This document shows positions 61,264 to 64,000 of a stretch of 64,000 nucleotides of DNA, in pieces. The notes under the pieces are model-generated. The model was not told the origin of the DNA. It saw only the letters and a list, made by a program, of their open reading frames with translations, and did no database searches. Position 1 is the stretch's first letter. Every line of letters starts with the position of its first letter. Both the position numbers and the translations under genes were made by a program. The stretch is from assembly GCF_003202155.1 (NCBI RefSeq), contig NZ_QFLI01000001.1, positions 496,001 through 560,000 on the forward strand, in the 5' to 3' direction. This DNA comes from Marinifilum breve. GTDB lineage: Bacteria > Bacteroidota > Bacteroidia > Bacteroidales > Marinifilaceae.

Positions 61264-63999
61264 TTAATATGCCGTCAGATTAATAGAAATCAGAAAATCG
61301 GCAAACATGCTATTGGTTTGATTTTCATACCCAAAGCGAACACCAAAGTCTACAGGAGCAGAAAACCTTAATACATGCAAATCGGATCTTAACTCAACAC
61401 CACCTGAGAAATAGTCTTTTTTAAATGAGAAAATATCTCCTTCTTCATTTTCCTGATTTCTTTTTACGTATCCATAATCCACAAAGGCATTCATTTTAAT
61501 GCGCTTAAAATAGGCCAAAGGCCCCAAGTTCCAATCCGGATAAAAAAGAGGCATTGCATAATCTGCCCCTACTGTTGCAGTGTGTTTTCCATATAAATCG
61601 CTCATCCCTCTTGGACTCTTAATCATATTCGAAAAGAGAATCTCATTTAACGAACGGTACTGATAGCCTCCATACAATTTAATTCCATGATGTTTTACCA
61701 ATCCTGGGAAATACAAATACCCCTCTGCCGACCAGGTATTGCCAAGATCTCTATCGCCCCAAGGAGTATCACGGTAGTTCAATTCCAATATTTGAGCCCA
61801 TTGGTATTGTACATCTCTTGGCGCTGTTTTGGCAATATTGTATCCAAACAATTGGTATTCCATAATCTGTCGACTAAAGGACTCATCACCGAAATCATAT
61901 TCACCTATTCCAAGAGTGTTATTAGCTGTAGTTCTTAAGGCTACAGTATTTAAATCGGCAAACTTTACCATATTATAGGTAAGTTTCGGAATTAACTTTC
62001 GCGTGTATTGCCCCGATGACAAATTAAACGGCAAGCTAATGCTGTTCTCCCATTCCCATTGTTTCCATCCGGTATTAACCAACAAGGTATCCATCTGCTC
62101 TGGTTGCAGGCGCTGTGCTATGGTGGCATAAGTCGTATTTCTATCGCCTATGGTGAATTTTGAGTCTAATATAGGAAACCATCCTCTGTATGAGAGATTG
62201 GCATAAAACTGTCCATTATCAAATCCTTCCTCCTTCTTATATCCAATTGTCGTTAACAAAGTACTCAACTTGTTCTGACTGGCAACGGAAACACCTATAT
62301 CTGCTTTCCCATCAATTCCATCAACAAACATCGGTGCCCAGGAATGAAAATTGAACAAATTGGCCAATTTCGAATAGTTCTTTACCTCAAATCGATCGAG
62401 ATTGGTGGTATCAGCATTCAACTTTTCCCCCAATTGATTGGACAGTTGTTCAGCCAATGGGTATTGATTAAAGTCGCCCTTCCACTCCTTCCATTTTGCT
62501 TTATTGATAGTCGCCTTTGCCAAAAGGTAACCATCTGAGGTATAATCAGAATAGTACAAATTCTTATTCGCATCCACGTATGCATCTCTGGCTCCAAATC
62601 GTGATGAAGTTACCTGGTACACTTTCTTAGTAATTAAATCAAGTGCGAACACATTATCTATGCCTGTGAATGATCCATTAAAATACAGATACTCTCCATA
62701 CGGTACAGGACGTGACATGTCTGCATATCCAGAACTAAAAAGTCCTTCTCTCTCCTGAGTCTTCAAGTTTAGTTTCACAATCTGCTTTCCTTGATTATTC
62801 AAAACAATTAGAGCTAAATTCTCATCATCGATAAATTGAGGCGTTTGAAAATACTCGTTTTTACCTGCAGCAATTCTTTGTTTAATTAATCCTGTTTCAT
62901 GATCAATTATCACAAGACTATTATCTCCCTTCTGGTCTGACGAAACGGCAACTATTTCACTTGCGTCCTTATTAAATGCCGGAGCAAACAAAGACTTCTT
63001 GAAACGGTGCGTTTTCTTCTGTTTTGATTTGGTATTGAAGGTCACCAAAACACTCTTCTCTGCATGTTCCCAACGAATGTTCTGTTTTGATTCTGCCCAT
63101 AGCAAGTATCTATTTCTATAATCAAAGTTGATATTTGACAAATATCCTGGCACCAAAATCTTATCAGTCTTGCCATTAACATCCAATTGTTCAAAACACA
63201 AAGCATCCGATAAACCATGCTTCAAGTAGATCAAATCACCTTGCTCGCTTACATGTGGAATTCTTTTGCTGGTAAAGTATTTTTCTCTATCGCTCACCAA
63301 TTGATATGCTGACTTGTCAGTTTCAGCATCTTGTTTCTTCCACTCCCAAACTAACTCTTGCATGGTATCGAAATACAGTAATAGCTTTCCATCGGTATAC
63401 TTTTTCGCTCCTTGAACCTTCTCCCAATCTACATCTTCTGCTTTTCCATATTTCTTTTGAAGTTCAAGCTTAACTTGCTTTCTATTTTCCGATAAACTTT
63501 TCTTTATTCCATTAGAGAAACTAACTATTCCCAATGGATGTCGCGCTACATTCGTTAAAGTTTGATCCCAAATTTTATCTCCATAATTGGCTCTTGCCTT
63601 ACCCACCAAATAGTAGCCCAACTTGTATCTATCTGTCACATAATTCTTATAAGATCCATTCACTGCTTTATCGTACGAAAACTCACCTTTCTCTAATAGT
63701 TGAGCTCTTAATTCCTGCTCAAACTCTGGTGACCTTCCTCTTCCCGACTCACTCATACTGGTCTCCAAACAAACTGCATCACCTTCCAGAAACCAAGGAG
63801 GTAAATACATGCCAACTACAACAGCTGTCGCCTGCTGTCCAAACACATAATTTAATACTCTCGTAAATCCTTGTTCTATTTTATCCAATTGCACTACATG
63901 TCGGAACTCATGAGTAGCTAAATGGTCTAACCAAATTTGTGCATCATTATCCTGGGAAGAAGTGGTATAAAGCTCCATTCGTTTGGGAGCCCAAGCCAC
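61264..63999 (-). CDS. Surface-type HExxH metalloprotease/propeller/barrel protein, N-terminus beyond window edge
   Basis: The frame is open to the right edge, so the true start is outside. The visible 911 residues begin with a peptidase-like domain (HEFRHVVQ with HExxH near residue 30, followed by LPPWFLEGDAV). A beta-propeller region (about 220-550) with repeated NKDASEIVAVSSDQKGDNSLVIID, YLYFNGSFTGIDNVFALDL follows. The last about 300 residues look like an outer membrane barrel (YANLSYRGWFPILDSKFTIGDR, YSYGGYQYRSLNEILF) and end in an aromatic residue (SINLTAY). A cell-surface protease of unknown substrate is likely. Confidence 0.75.
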   Translation of the reverse strand: MAWAPKRMELYTTSSQDNDAQIWLDHLATHEFRHVVQLDKIEQGFTRVLNYVFGQQATAVVVGMYLPPWFLEGDAVCLETSMSESGRGRSPEFEQELRAQLLEKGEFSYDKAVNGSYKNYVTDRYKLGYYLVGKARANYGDKIWDQTLTNVARHPLGIVSFSNGIKKSLSENRKQVKLELQKKYGKAEDVDWEKVQGAKKYTDGKLLLYFDTMQELVWEWKKQDAETDKSAYQLVSDREKYFTSKRIPHVSEQGDLIYLKHGLSDALCFEQLDVNGKTDKILVPGYLSNINFDYRNRYLLWAESKQNIRWEHAEKSVLVTFNTKSKQKKTHRFKKSLFAPAFNKDASEIVAVSSDQKGDNSLVIIDHETGLIKQRIAAGKNEYFQTPQFIDDENLALIVLNNQGKQIVKLNLKTQEREGLFSSGYADMSRPVPYGEYLYFNGSFTGIDNVFALDLITKKVYQVTSSRFGARDAYVDANKNLYYSDYTSDGYLLAKATINKAKWKEWKGDFNQYPLAEQLSNQLGEKLNADTTNLDRFEVKNYSKLANLFNFHSWAPMFVDGIDGKADIGVSVASQNKLSTLLTTIGYKKEEGFDNGQFYANLSYRGWFPILDSKFTIGDRNTTYATIAQRLQPEQMDTLLVNTGWKQWEWENSISLPFNLSSGQYTRKLIPKLTYNMVKFADLNTVALRTTANNTLGIGEYDFGDESFSRQIMEYQLFGYNIAKTAPRDVQYQWAQILELNYRDTPWGDRDLGNTWSAEGYLYFPGLVKHHGIKLYGGYQYRSLNEILFSNMIKSPRGMSDLYGKHTATVGADYAMPLFYPDWNLGPLAYFKRIKMNAFVDYGYVKRNQENEEGDIFSFKKDYFSGGVELRSDLHVLRFSAPVDFGVRFGYENQTNSMFADFLISINLTAY

Positions 64000-64000
64000 T

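Overview
This window looks like chromosomal DNA of a free-living, probably marine member of the Bacteroidota, most likely near the Marinifilaceae/Marinilabiliales side of the Bacteroidales (inference). The DNA is AT-rich. Several promoters fit the Bacteroidota -7 element TAnnTTTG. Typical families are present: DUF6261, lipoproteins, SPFH and CHAD proteins, an RprXY-like two-component system, TolC/RND efflux, and an uvrA placed next to an ECF sigma factor. No rRNA, tRNA, CRISPR array, transposase or integrase was recognised.

Layout. 1-5.9 kb: a cut DUF6261 gene, a 42-bp tandem repeat, truA, and an operon of a FIST sensor with a hybrid histidine kinase. 6.2-16.7 kb: a class A penicillin-binding protein, CHAD protein, SPFH plus small ribbon-helix-helix protein, ECF sigma factor, uvrA, and secreted or lipoprotein unknowns. 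16.7-26.3 kb: a dihydroorotate-dehydrogenase-like enzyme, a YggS-type PLP protein, the RprXY-like pair, a Lys/Cys-rich exported protein, a TPR protein, a CPA-type antiporter with an RCK domain, a putative HExxH protease, pterin dehydratase and pheA. 26.7-34.6 kb: a TolC/adaptor/RND operon, whose TolC carries an extra N-terminal ABC-substrate-binding-like domain, then two thioredoxin-fold proteins. 34.7-44.4 kb: oxidoreductases, SIMPL, metallophosphoesterase, DUF3592, a 1141-residue unknown and zinc-ribbon membrane proteins. 44.4-56.4 kb: an accessory stretch of small unrelated genes separated by imperfect palindromes. 56.4-64 kb: lipoproteins, ClbS/DfsB, lipocalin, transglutaminase-like and CPBP-like proteins, and a cut surface-type metalloprotease/propeller/barrel protein.

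Two observations stand out. First, pheA is preceded by what reads as two consecutive transcription attenuators. Each has its own short Phe-rich leader peptide (five Phe in a row in the first, eight Phe in the second) followed by its own intrinsic terminator. The second has an evident alternative antiterminator pairing. Second, the gaps in the 44.4-56.4 kb stretch contain related imperfect palindromes with GCCTAAC/GTTAGGC-type ends. Genes start about 23-31 bp after these ends, and in one case a stop codon lies inside the end motif. This resembles integron gene cassettes with attC-like sites but without an integrase in view. That interpretation is inference and needs covariance searches and comparative genomics.
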